From NCBI GenBank assembly GCA_017305195.1, contig JAFKMU010000035.1, forward strand, positions 310,001-374,000: 64,000 nucleotides of DNA. The letters are read 5' to 3'. Source of the DNA: Verrucomicrobiota bacterium. Its GTDB lineage: Bacteria > Verrucomicrobiota > Verrucomicrobiia > Chthoniobacterales > Terrimicrobiaceae. This document shows, piece by piece, positions 27,201 to 35,286 of this stretch. How positions within the stretch are numbered: position 1 is the first letter of the stretch; every line of letters starts with the position of its first letter. The translations under genes were made by a program, and so were the position numbers. The notes beneath the pieces are model-generated. The model was given only the letters and a program-made list of their open reading frames with translations, ran no database searches and had not been told where the DNA came from.

Positions 27201-27950
27201 GACGCCTTCGGACGAGGTGTTTATGTTTAGCTTGCAGCTTTCATCGTCTGCCCAGAAGGCAATGCGTCCCGTGATGGGATTTGCATCGGTCGCTCCAGCC
27301 ACCACGGCCTTGATTCCTCCTGCGTCGGACTGAGGGGCGACGACCGTGCCATCGGCCAGCACATAGAGCCAACGCACTGGCATGGGGGCGGGATTGCTTC
27401 CGCTTCCTCCCGCGATTGGGGCATCCGGGCTGATGTCAAAGCCCTCGACGTTGCCTTTGGCTCCTGGATCTAGGATAGGATAGATCGTCTTTGTCCCGGA
27501 AGTCATCGGCTGATTCAGGTCGGTGAAAATGGCGGTTTGTCTGGCCCAGTCGGATGGCACCTTTTCCGTGTCCGAGTATGGGTCAAATGCGCCCGTGCCT
27601 GTCATCGCGCTGGAGGTAAAAAGTTTGTACCAGCCCGCGGGCTTGCCTGCCGCATCGTAGGTGCGAATCATTCCCGGTTGCGAGGCCCAGGCCAGAGGCG
27701 CGCCGGTGTTGTCCACGCCTCTAGTTCCCGCATTGATCTGGCTGATTGCGAGATTGACGGCTGATTGTGCGAGGAGCCTAGACGATGCACCCTCAGCGTA
27801 GGATTTGGAAGACTGCAGCTCCGTATGCACGGTGGAGAAAAATGCGAGCGCTAGAGCGGCGAGGAAGATGAGGCTTGCCAGGACGATTACGAGCGCCATG
27901 CCGCGCTGTGGATCGGACCGCTTTAGCTTGAACGATATATCTGCGTTCAT
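24267..27950 (-). CDS. Verru_Chthon cassette protein A (second cassette, giant GspK-like)
   Basis: About 1,227 residues. The ATG at 27950 is preferred to 27962: it overlaps the stop of gene C as TGATG and has GGAG just upstream. Prepilin-like Gly17 precedes MALVIVLASLIFL, with no Glu at +5. A very long extracytoplasmic region follows, similar in blocks to the protein at 2450 (RIAFWADDESCKLNINTSSE, MTSLSTVF, RPWQTLLFRPDP). Verru_Chthon A family (TIGR02600). Inferred to cap a pseudopilus as GspK does. Confidence 0.88.
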   Translation of the reverse strand: MNADISFKLKRSDPQRGMALVIVLASLIFLAALALAFFSTVHTELQSSKSYAEGASSRLLAQSAVNLAISQINAGTRGVDNTGAPLAWASQPGMIRTYDAAGKPAGWYKLFTSSAMTGTGAFDPYSDTEKVPSDWARQTAIFTDLNQPMTSGTKTIYPILDPGAKGNVEGFDISPDAPIAGGSGSNPAPMPVRWLYVLADGTVVAPQSDAGGIKAVVAGATDANPITGRIAFWADDESCKLNINTSSEGVFTDTPRAYSTDDFNLAVYQPAQHEYQRYPGHPAMTSLSTVFKNLTANQIYSITPRITGGGSEGGTQKATGALNPDPDRLYASIDEIVFKPILSSGEREQNNAAVINQDTLEQNKFFLTASSRAPDVNLFNQPRISMWPLSASDDATHRTAFDRLIAFCSTMRNDLGVPYRYYFTRQDPNDATTDLPATPSVDGLGRNRMLLEYLRSMTSQDIPGFGGSFAAKYGNDRNQILTEMFDYIRCTNLRDSTLTDAGKYTQKLDAYNGGVGQVIPIVDSATQTRGFGRFPTVQSVSLVFIGTADNATNPTDTTDAKGNVIPRVEPGKIRVQAGFFVQLFDPSLGLVQARPWFTVKISGLDGFRWDSGSGNPVSMGFPASAFTGRVNDLSVAGDTYFGGIVGFRQLTNSSYPFISAITGYTGQVSDMTTNGTFNFTGGDVKVDIYALDSSGKTIGDLIQTVTITFPSSGSTPFPVPSLAPDKVKNSNDSTKSVVNYRRFLGGGRIDGGNRSYPFLSKTDVVRSIVATPGDIRLIAAREGVKPSDNLFAAHEYFGTTSQHFAHMLRAGNNYPFYGGTGGKLANVSNPAYNSYRDQYTINSADPNANGESPYIGYGWSSIRDTVVPSHTGVFQAPGLVGDWDNGIANQQDGAYINKADEGDIGKGSYQPYFGIDFQSGVDPGPTYFSPNRLIPSPVMFGSLPTGVLANRPWQTLLFRPDPTGLHAGNKDRDVTGASSPGQPPDSLFLDLFHMPVVEPYAISEPLSTAGRVNMNYQMVPFTYLTRDTAIRAVLKSEKLLSIPDAKADTYKTSGAPSQAPSNVYFRKDVDADKTLEGFARRFNPSAYGLSNDPDIFRSAAEICGIHLVPSDAASYSSMSTYWDTRRLTGDNSREKPYADIYPRLTTKSNTFTIHYRAQSLKKAKGGDPTVWREGVDRIVAEDRGAEIIERYIDPNDQRIPDYAQPGEQTPIGTLYKMRVINAKEFAP

Positions 27951-28966
27951 CAGGAACTCCATTTCGCCCCGGGCAGGGGAACCTTTGTGCGGAAGACACG
28001 ATAGCCGATATTCTTTGCGGAAAGACGGCGTTCCAACTCAGCAATGTCGTCCTCCAGCTTTGCTTCGGACGAGGAATCAAGGAAGAGTCCGTCCAGGCCG
28101 ACATCCGGTGCGGTGGCGGGATTGCCGAGGCGCTGTGCGGAAGGCTCGTCGATCACGACCATGGCGACTTCCACCAGGGGCGGAAGCTGATGGGCCGTCG
28201 CTGGCTGAGGGCTGGATGATGCCCCCTTCGTCGAGTCGTATTCGTAATCGGAAACCAATGGCGCAGAGTTTCCATCGAGGCTTGAGGCTTGAGGCAAAAT
28301 GACAAGCGCGATGACGTTTTCGGCGATCTGGTGGACCGGTGGATCGCTCGATGCAAGGGGGGCGGTGAACCATCCTGTCGATCCTGCATCGGCATAGACC
28401 GAGAGATTCTGCGTCGGCTGAAAAAACTGCATGAGACGAAATCGATGGCGCGTGGCGGGCTTGTTCGATCCCAAGGCATCCAGGAACGCCGGGCGGAGAG
28501 GATCAGCGCTGTATTGGATGTAAAATCCCGTCGAGTTCAATGCGGAGTCCAGATGCTCAAAGCTCGCCTTGTTGGAATAGCCCAGCGGAGCCTGAAAGAA
28601 GACAGCTTGTGTCACCTGTCCCGGGACAAGAGCTTTGCCCGTGATAAACTGAAGATCTGAATTCCTACGATAGCGGGTCGGATTCGTCAGGTCGTCGTAA
28701 TCATAATACGTATTAAGCGTAGCCTGGCCCAGTGTGCGGGTGAGGATGTCAAACGCGGTCCTTGCTCCCTGGATCGCCTCGACCCGGGAGCTGGTGCTGC
28801 GCCAGGCATTGGCGGTCTGCTGGGTAATGCCAAAGATGACGACCATAATGATAGCCATCACCGCCGTTGCGGCTAAAAGCTCGATGATGGTGAAGGCTTG
28901 CCCTTCGTTCGCTTTTCGCCCGGGCAGGCCTTGCTTGTGATCGGTTCCTGGGTACGGACATCTCAC
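27950..28966 (-). CDS. Verru_Chthon cassette protein C (second cassette, GspJ-like)
   Basis: 338 residues, GTG start overlapping the stop of gene B by four bases (GTGA). Prepilin site Ala24/Phe25, Glu29 at +5, followed by GITQQTANAW, which matches SITQQTSAAW in the first cassette. Verru_Chthon C family (TIGR02599). The late part contains LPPLVEVAMVVIDEPSAQR, also matched in the paralogue at 6127. Confidence 0.88.
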   Translation of the reverse strand: MRCPYPGTDHKQGLPGRKANEGQAFTIIELLAATAVMAIIMVVIFGITQQTANAWRSTSSRVEAIQGARTAFDILTRTLGQATLNTYYDYDDLTNPTRYRRNSDLQFITGKALVPGQVTQAVFFQAPLGYSNKASFEHLDSALNSTGFYIQYSADPLRPAFLDALGSNKPATRHRFRLMQFFQPTQNLSVYADAGSTGWFTAPLASSDPPVHQIAENVIALVILPQASSLDGNSAPLVSDYEYDSTKGASSSPQPATAHQLPPLVEVAMVVIDEPSAQRLGNPATAPDVGLDGLFLDSSSEAKLEDDIAELERRLSAKNIGYRVFRTKVPLPGAKWSS

Positions 28967-29409
28967 AACGAATCAACAGGCTTCGGCAGGATTACGGAGC
29001 AGGTGTTCGTCAGCAAAGGCTGGTTGCGGCTGGAGATGCGGATCACCACGCGCTGGGCGGCTGCCGTAGTGGACAAATCCGTAGGCGCAGCCACGGATGC
29101 CGTGAAGACGCGACGCTGGTCCCCGGGGCTATCCACCGGGATTCCGCGCTCATCGAAATAATAATTGGTAGCCGAGAGATTGGAGGCGTCTGTACGCAAT
29201 ACCTCGGAGGTGATTACGCTCAGAATCTCCGACCGCGTAGTGGTCGACATTGCATCCCGGAAGGTGGACAAACCTACCGGGATAAGCCCCATAACGCCCA
29301 GCATCGCAAACGAAACGATGCCGATGGCTATCACTGCCTCGACCAGGCTGAACGCTTGGAGCGCGAAACGGTGGGTGCTGCCTTTTCGTCGTTGCTGGCA
29401 AAATTGCAT
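28963..29409 (-). CDS. Verru_Chthon cassette protein B (second cassette, GspI-like)
   Basis: 148 residues. Prepilin site Ala19/Phe20 with Glu24 at +5 and a helix ending GLIPVGL. Verru_Chthon B family (TIGR02598). First gene of a five-gene coupled run B-C-A-D plus the small-domain gene at 22980. Its promoter region (29410-29552) holds the operator at 29533. Confidence 0.88.
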   Translation of the reverse strand: MQFCQQRRKGSTHRFALQAFSLVEAVIAIGIVSFAMLGVMGLIPVGLSTFRDAMSTTTRSEILSVITSEVLRTDASNLSATNYYFDERGIPVDSPGDQRRVFTASVAAPTDLSTTAAAQRVVIRISSRNQPLLTNTCSVILPKPVDSL

Positions 29410-29532
29410 GGGGGGATGGCAGGTAGGTTATCGAGGAGATCTCTTGTCGACAACATTGTCTTCAATGTCGGTCTGTTAGACGGTTTTACCTATACATTCA
29501 TTCGCGCCATTCAGCTAACGACGAAATGCTTT

Positions 29533-29545
29533 CCAGTTAACCTGG
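29533..29545 (+). promoter_or_regulatory. Putative locus 2 operator before the second cassette
   Basis: CCAGTTAACCTGG, the most symmetric of the five CCAGTTAAC sites, with CCAG/CTGG outer arms. It lies 124 bp upstream of cassette gene B and just outside the 3' end of the GH3 gene. Confidence 0.68.
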
Positions 29546-29552
29546 GCGGTGT

Positions 29553-31835
29553 TCATTGGACCTCGAGTATTGTCGAAAGGACGTTCATAGAGCTTCCTCC
29601 CACCATTACCTCAAACTCGCCCGGTTCGACGATGAACTCGAGATCCTCGTTGTGATACCCGAGTTCCGTCTTGCCGACGTCAAAGGTCACCGTCACCGAC
29701 TCACCTGCTTTGACAAGGACTTTTTGAAAGCCCTTCAGTTCCTTCGACGGTCGTGTCACCCGGCTCACGCGATCCCGGATGTACATCTGGATAATTTCCA
29801 AGGCGTCAACGAAGCCCGTGTTTCTCAGGCAGGCGGAAACCGACGTTGCCTCGTTAATGGCGATGCGAGGTCGCGAAAGCTTGATCCCAGAGTATTCGAA
29901 GGTGGTGTAGCTCAGCCCGTGGCCAAAGGGATAGAGGGGTGTCGATGGACTCTGATGGTATTTCTTCCGGGCGCTCGGTTTATGGTTGTAGTAGACCGGT
30001 AGTTCCTCAGCAAGGCGGGGGAAGGTCACCGTTGTCTTGGCGGATGGGCACACCTCCCCGAAGAGAATCTCGGCCAGAGCCGTGCCTCCCTCCTGCCCGG
30101 GATACCAGGCGCAGAGAAGGGCGTCGCTTTGGCGGGCGATTTCTTCCACCGTATGCGGACGGCCTTGGACGAGGACTGTGACGATGGGTTTGCCCAACGC
30201 GCGCAATCTCTCCACCAGGGTCGCCTGGGCGCCACCGAGGTCGATATTTCCCCGGTCAATGCCTTCTCCGCAATCAATATCGTCGATCCGGGTGTCGACG
30301 GCGATCGCCTGTCCGCCGTCGGTGTATTGCGTATCAAATGGACGTGCGCTGGACCCGCCGACGCAGGCGACGATCACATCGGCCTGACTGGCGGCCTCGA
30401 TGGCCGCAGCGATTCCCTCTTCAGAGCAGTCGGTGATACCGCAGCCACGGACATAGTCCACGAATATTCCGCGAGCGGCGGCGGCAGTCTGTATTCCCTG
30501 GAGGATGGTCACCACATTGCTGGCGTCCTGGTAGCAGACGTAGTCACCGATCTGGTTGTAGAGATTGTGAGCGTTGGGTCCGATGACGGCGATTTTTCGT
30601 ATTCCGCCAGCCTTCAGGGGAAGGATTCCATCGTTCTTCAATAGCACGATGCCTTCCCTCGCGGCCTGCAGATTAAGCTCCCTGTGTTCGAGGCAGTGTA
30701 CGCGAGCACTTTTTTCCGGATCGACATAGGGATTCTCAAACAGCCCCAGCAAAAACTTGATGCGGAGAATACGTCGGACCGCCTTGTCGATCTGGTCGAC
30801 GGTGATCTGCCCGCAATCCAGTGCGTCGGGCAGAAAGTTGAAGGCGTCGTCGCGCAGGCTTTGGTCGATGCCGGCATTCACCGCCTGGGCGGCCGCCTCA
30901 GCCATATCCTGTGCGGTGAAATGATAGTTAAAGAGCTGGTCGATGCCGCACCCATCCGAAACGACGAATCCCGGGAAACCCCAGCCCGCCTTCAGGAGAT
31001 CAGTCAATAAATACCTGTTGCGATGGATGGGGATGCCATCCATCTCCGTGTAGGATGCCATCACAGACATCGCCCCGGCGGCAATAGCCTTCTTGAACTG
31101 CGGAAGGAACCGCTCATGAAGCTCCTGTCGGCCGCAATGAACCGGACCGTTGTGTTGACCGCCCTCGCTCGATCCAAAGGTGGCGAAGTGCTTGAGCGTT
31201 GCCATGGCGGCTGAATCAGCCGTGTAATCGCCGGAATGCATCCCGGAGACGATCTGCGCTCCCAGTTCCCCGGTAAGGTAGGCGTCTTCACCCAGCGTCT
31301 CCTCCACCCGGGACCATCTCGGGTCTGTTGCCAGATCAAGCACGGGGGAGTAGGACATATGCGTGCCTTCTGATCGAAGCTCCGTGCCGATCACTCTGCC
31401 CACGCGGTACATGAGATCCCGATTCCATGAGGATGAGAGGCCGATGGCCGCCGGGAATACCGTGGTGCCGAGACCTGCCACTCCATGAGGGCAGTTGGCC
31501 GCGAGGAGCGCGGGTATGCCGAGACGGGTATGCTCCACCAGATGGCGCTGGATGGCGTTGGCCAGTTCAGCCGCCTCACGCGGGCCGAGCCCGTCATCAC
31601 GCGACACCCCGCTCCACGGATCAGCGCGCTGTACCGCCGAGAGTGTGCCGATGCCGTTTTGCGCCTTGGAGAAAAACTCGTCCGAGAGCTGGATGCAGCG
31701 GTCTTTCCCTCGCACGTAGCACTTCCACCCTGCGAGGTTCTGGTTCATTTGAGCCAGCTTTTCCTCGATGGTCATCATCGACAAAAGTGCGCCGATTCGT
31801 TCCTCGAGAGGAGAGTGGGGGTCTCTATAGTTCAT
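29553..31835 (-). CDS. GH3 beta-glycosidase
   Basis: 760 residues, the full length of GH3 enzymes with a C-terminal fibronectin-III-like domain (about residues 640-755). The N-terminal barrel includes the nucleophile motif VVSDGCGID, and the second domain has GPNAH and GGTALAEILFGE. There is no signal peptide, so it should act in the cytoplasm on imported oligosaccharides, complementing the GH130 enzymes. Divergent from the polysaccharide deacetylase, with an operator in the shared promoter. Beta-glucosidase or beta-xylosidase specificity cannot be told from the sequence alone. Confidence 0.93.
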   Translation of the reverse strand: MNYRDPHSPLEERIGALLSMMTIEEKLAQMNQNLAGWKCYVRGKDRCIQLSDEFFSKAQNGIGTLSAVQRADPWSGVSRDDGLGPREAAELANAIQRHLVEHTRLGIPALLAANCPHGVAGLGTTVFPAAIGLSSSWNRDLMYRVGRVIGTELRSEGTHMSYSPVLDLATDPRWSRVEETLGEDAYLTGELGAQIVSGMHSGDYTADSAAMATLKHFATFGSSEGGQHNGPVHCGRQELHERFLPQFKKAIAAGAMSVMASYTEMDGIPIHRNRYLLTDLLKAGWGFPGFVVSDGCGIDQLFNYHFTAQDMAEAAAQAVNAGIDQSLRDDAFNFLPDALDCGQITVDQIDKAVRRILRIKFLLGLFENPYVDPEKSARVHCLEHRELNLQAAREGIVLLKNDGILPLKAGGIRKIAVIGPNAHNLYNQIGDYVCYQDASNVVTILQGIQTAAAARGIFVDYVRGCGITDCSEEGIAAAIEAASQADVIVACVGGSSARPFDTQYTDGGQAIAVDTRIDDIDCGEGIDRGNIDLGGAQATLVERLRALGKPIVTVLVQGRPHTVEEIARQSDALLCAWYPGQEGGTALAEILFGEVCPSAKTTVTFPRLAEELPVYYNHKPSARKKYHQSPSTPLYPFGHGLSYTTFEYSGIKLSRPRIAINEATSVSACLRNTGFVDALEIIQMYIRDRVSRVTRPSKELKGFQKVLVKAGESVTVTFDVGKTELGYHNEDLEFIVEPGEFEVMVGGSSMNVLSTILEVQ

Positions 31836-32001
31836 TCAGTGTGTCGTCAGTTTGGAAATATTCCCGGTGGCGGGACCGCAACGGGAACTGACTGCTCCGG
31901 CAGAGCGACGCGCATTCAGATCCAGCGTGATATCGGCCTCCCGCTCATGGATGCATCATTCTTGTTTTCGGGAACCAGGCCGGACAGACCAAATATGATT
32001 A

Positions 32002-32010
32002 CCAGTTAAC
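32002..32010 (+). promoter_or_regulatory. Putative locus 2 operator in the GH3/deacetylase divergent promoter
   Basis: Exact CCAGTTAAC, 54 bp before the deacetylase ATG and 167 bp before the GH3 start, so it could control both. Confidence 0.65.
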
Positions 32011-32063
32011 TTTTGTCGGTATTTGCTCCAGCCTGGTTTGTCTTCTTGCTAAGGTTTTACGGT

Positions 32064-32921
32064 ATGAAAGCACCGCGTCGCATCGAGATCCCATCCTTTC
32101 CCAAGAGCAAACGCCTGGCTGTGACAACCAGCTTCGACGACGGGCACACTCATGACCGACGAATCGTGGAAGCCTTCAACGAGTGGGGGCTGAGGGGAAC
32201 CTTTAATCTCAACTCCGGCCTTCTGAGACGGGAGGGAACGCACTCTCCCGACGGGGCGCGCAGCTATCTCGATGCGTCGGAGGTCGCAGACCTCTACCGG
32301 GGGCACGAGGTTGCCATCCACTCGGCGACACATCCTCACTTGCCAAGGCTCGATGCCTCGCAAATCGCCCTTGAGGTGCTGGAGGATCGAAAGGCTCTGG
32401 AGGATCTCGTCGGCTACCCTGTACGAGGGATGGCCTATCCCTATGGAACCTATGACCAGAGAACGATCGATCTGCTGCGCTCCCTGGGAATAGTCTATTG
32501 CCGCACGTGTGAAAACGCGGAGCCCTGCTTCCCTCCGAAAGACAATCTCACCTGGCCGACGACCGCGCACCAGTACGCCACTGAACCAAGCGTGCCGGAG
32601 AGATTTCAGCATCTATATGACAACTCTCGGCGGGGAGGGGTCTTTTTCATCTGGGGTCACGGTTTCGAGTTTCACGACCGCAATGACTGGGAGGCCCTTG
32701 AGCGCATCTATCGTCCGCTATCCGGAAAACCCGACGTTTGGTACTGCACAAATATCGAACTCTTTGACTATGAGGATGCGCGGAAACGTCTGGTTATCGC
32801 CGCCAATCGCCAAACAGCTTTCAACCCCAGCGGACTTGCCGTTACCATTCTGGTCGACGGAGTAGTGATGGAAATACCGCCGGGAGCGACTCGTTCACTA
32901 ATATCCTCCGAAAACACGTAG
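32064..32921 (+). CDS. Polysaccharide deacetylase family (NodB-like) protein
   Basis: About 285 residues from ATG 32064 (AAGG ten bases upstream); the in-frame TTG at 32013 would start beside the operator. Carbohydrate esterase 4-like features: SFDDGH (the first Asp-Asp metal/catalytic motif), HSATHPH (metal His pair) and YPYGTYD. A short beta-rich C-terminal tail of about 50 residues follows the barrel. No signal peptide, so it is probably cytoplasmic, which is unusual for chitin- or xylan-type deacetylases and fits removal of acetyl groups from imported oligosaccharides. Confidence 0.85.
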   Translation: MKAPRRIEIPSFPKSKRLAVTTSFDDGHTHDRRIVEAFNEWGLRGTFNLNSGLLRREGTHSPDGARSYLDASEVADLYRGHEVAIHSATHPHLPRLDASQIALEVLEDRKALEDLVGYPVRGMAYPYGTYDQRTIDLLRSLGIVYCRTCENAEPCFPPKDNLTWPTTAHQYATEPSVPERFQHLYDNSRRGGVFFIWGHGFEFHDRNDWEALERIYRPLSGKPDVWYCTNIELFDYEDARKRLVIAANRQTAFNPSGLAVTILVDGVVMEIPPGATRSLISSENT

Positions 32922-32981
32922 TCTGAGAGGTTCGCTGGATCGCAGGGTGCTCGCGAAGCGCGAGCCCTTTGCGGCTTCGCC

Positions 32982-34109
32982 TCAATTTGAGGGGAGCCCG
33001 AACAACTCCCGATACCTCTTCGCGGCTTCAGGCATCTTGGTGATGCCTTTGCCTTCCGGCCAGGGAAAGAGCATGTGGTCTCCATCGGGAGCATTCACAT
33101 CGAAATAGCAGTGAAAGTAGACGTTGTTTTCCGGGTTGGTAATGAACTCATGCATCTGCTCGATAAAGTACGGATTGTCCCGCCCTCCATGCTTCCCATA
33201 CACGAGACCCCACTCACAGATGGCCAGAGGTTTGTTGCCATGCTCCCTGGCAAACTTCACCCAAAAGGCCAGTCCGTCACGCCCCGGTAGGTCGGACAAG
33301 AGGTTTTCCTTCCAGCTCTTTTTCCTGCGTATCTGGATTTCCTCCGGTGTTGCATCCTCCGGCAGGGGGTAGATATCCGGTATCCAGGCCTGATCGTAAA
33401 CATCGAGCCCGACGAAATCGACATACTCGTTGCCGGGCCATGCAGCAAAAGCCTTGCTGCCTCGCAGTCCGATGGTCGGGTTCCAGCAAAACTGCAACTT
33501 CTCCGCCCCTGGCACGGCTCGCATCGTCTTGACGATCTCCCGCCAGTACCCGGCGAATGCCTCGGGATTCTTCCCCGCGCGCCAGGTGTACCAGCCGCCA
33601 TTGAACTCCCAACCCGGGCGCAAAATTGTATTGTCTAAGCCGTTCTTCACCAGATTCCTCGCCAGAGCCTCGAAGTGCGCGTTGTAAGCCCCGGCGGCTC
33701 CCTGCTCGAGCGAGACTGGTTCTCCCGCTCCGGAGCCAGTTTTGGGTCCGTCGCCTTTCCACGGCCCGACGAGCATCGGCACGCTGAGCACCAGGCGTCG
33801 ACCGGGAACTGCGTTGACCCATTGTCCCCAGGGTTTCAAGATCCAGTCTCCCCCTCGCATGAGGTCCCAGGAGTCGAAAGGCAGAAACTCCTCCGCCCAA
33901 ATGACCGAGCGATTAATCCATCTGCTGTAGGCGTCGAAGTACCCCTCGCTGAGTCGTTTCACGCTTCCTTCGACCACGGTATATGGCGGCGCGGTATTGT
34001 TGCCGAGAGGGAGCTTTTCCGGCGCTTCTGCCTGCAAAGCAGTGTCTGCGATGAGAGCTATGAGGCAGGCAAGGGCGATACTCTGAAGCCGGGGGGTGTA
34101 AATAGGCAT
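32982..34109 (-). CDS. GH26-like secreted glycoside hydrolase
   Basis: 375 residues with a cleavable signal peptide (IALACLIALIADTALQA) and a GH-A clan catalytic domain paralogous to the lipoprotein at 14832: RPGWEFNGGWYTW (acid/base region, Trp where GH26 usually has His), WPGNEYVDFVGLDVYD, ICEWGL (nucleophile region) and DNPYFIEQMHEFI. It lacks the lipobox and Pro-rich linker of the paralogue, so it would be periplasmic or released. Divergent from the LacI-type gene across the operator at 34168. Confidence 0.78.
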   Translation of the reverse strand: MPIYTPRLQSIALACLIALIADTALQAEAPEKLPLGNNTAPPYTVVEGSVKRLSEGYFDAYSRWINRSVIWAEEFLPFDSWDLMRGGDWILKPWGQWVNAVPGRRLVLSVPMLVGPWKGDGPKTGSGAGEPVSLEQGAAGAYNAHFEALARNLVKNGLDNTILRPGWEFNGGWYTWRAGKNPEAFAGYWREIVKTMRAVPGAEKLQFCWNPTIGLRGSKAFAAWPGNEYVDFVGLDVYDQAWIPDIYPLPEDATPEEIQIRRKKSWKENLLSDLPGRDGLAFWVKFAREHGNKPLAICEWGLVYGKHGGRDNPYFIEQMHEFITNPENNVYFHCYFDVNAPDGDHMLFPWPEGKGITKMPEAAKRYRELFGLPSN

Positions 34110-34167
34110 TGTTTTCCCTTGAACGACTAAGCCAGTTTGCCGTACTGGTCAAAAACCCCTCAGCTTT

Positions 34168-34176
34168 CCAGTTAAC
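34168..34176 (+). promoter_or_regulatory. Putative locus 2 operator at the regulator's own start
   Basis: Exact CCAGTTAAC ending 4 bp before the ATG of the LacI-type gene and 59 bp before the GH26-like start. This arrangement predicts autoregulation together with control of the GH26-like gene. Confidence 0.68.
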
Positions 34177-34179
34177 TTC

Positions 34180-35211
34180 ATGCCCTCCATTACGCTCCGG
34201 GAACTCGCGGCCCTGGCCGGATGTTCACACGCCACGGTCTCCCTTGCCCTCAGGAAGCATCCTCGCATCTCGGCGGAGACTCGTGAGCGGATCCTCAAGC
34301 TGGCCCGGGAGACTGGTTACAGCCGCGATCCCGTGGTCGCGTCGCTCATGACACAGTTGCGTACGACGAAGAGAAATCGCAGCTTTGAAAAGATCGCTCT
34401 GCTTTCCTACTGGGACACGCCGGATGCGTGGCGTACTTCTCCGCATGATACCACGGGTTTCCATGGCGCTTGCTCGCGTGCCGCGGAGCTTGGCTATGAA
34501 ATCGAGGAGTTTTGGGGCAAGGCCCCAGGTATTACTTCGCAGCGGCTCAGCAAGATCCTGCACACGCGCGGCATTCGCGGCCTGATTATTGGGCCTTTGC
34601 CGAGGCCTTGGGGACATGTTTCGTTGAACTGGACCCACTTTGCTGCTGTGGCGATAGGAAATACCGTGGTGCGCCCAGGCTTGCATCGAGTCATTCACTC
34701 CCAGTCCCAGGGGATGAGTCTCGCTCTGCGATCACTCAAGCACCAGGGATACGAACGTATCGGATTCACCAGCCTGATCGACCAGAGCCGCCGGGTCAAC
34801 CAGGGCTGGCTCGCCTCATATCTCCTCCATTCCTACGAGCAGCCAGCGAAGCTGCGCGTCCCGCCGCTGATCACCAAGTCGTGGAACCGGGAGAAATTTC
34901 GTCGGTGGCTGGAAAAACATAAGCCCGACGCGATCGTGAGCAATTACGACATCCCGCTTCATTTCCTTGCCGAGTTCGGTGTACGCGTCCCGGAGGATAT
35001 GGCATTCGCATCGCTTGATCGCATGCACGATACCGATCCCTACGCCGGTATCGATCAACTGCGAGGCAAGATGTATGGAGCGGCGGTGGACCTGTTGGTC
35101 TCACTTATCGAGAGCAACCAGTATGGACTGTCAGAGCATCCGAAGATCGTCCACTTTGAGGGGGTATGGCAGGCGGGTCCGACCGTGCAAAAGAAAAAAG
35201 CAGTCGTATGA
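34180..35211 (+). CDS. LacI family transcriptional regulator (locus 2)
   Basis: 343 residues: N-terminal LacI helix-turn-helix (TLRELAALAGCSHATVSLAL, residues about 5-24), hinge, and effector domain paralogous to the regulator at 8702 (HVSLNWTHFA, KHKPDAIVSNYD, PYAGIDQL). The residues equivalent to E. coli LacI Tyr17-Gln18 are His-Ala, against Arg-Thr in the locus 1 paralogue, which fits the different operator sequences in the two loci. Predicted to repress the units bearing CCAGTTAAC until a sugar signal binds. Confidence 0.92.
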   Translation: MPSITLRELAALAGCSHATVSLALRKHPRISAETRERILKLARETGYSRDPVVASLMTQLRTTKRNRSFEKIALLSYWDTPDAWRTSPHDTTGFHGACSRAAELGYEIEEFWGKAPGITSQRLSKILHTRGIRGLIIGPLPRPWGHVSLNWTHFAAVAIGNTVVRPGLHRVIHSQSQGMSLALRSLKHQGYERIGFTSLIDQSRRVNQGWLASYLLHSYEQPAKLRVPPLITKSWNREKFRRWLEKHKPDAIVSNYDIPLHFLAEFGVRVPEDMAFASLDRMHDTDPYAGIDQLRGKMYGAAVDLLVSLIESNQYGLSEHPKIVHFEGVWQAGPTVQKKKAVV

Positions 35212-35227
35212 GAATTTCTGCATTCAG

Positions 35228-35236
35228 GTTAACTGG
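35228..35236 (-). promoter_or_regulatory. Putative locus 2 operator before the GH28 operon
   Basis: CCAGTTAAC on the minus strand (GTTAACTGG on plus), 51 bp upstream of the GH28 start and just after the LacI-type stop codon. Confidence 0.65.
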
Positions 35237-35286
35237 ATAGCATCGGCGCGCTGGTTTCCAGCAAAGGGACGTTCAAAGGTGCGTTC

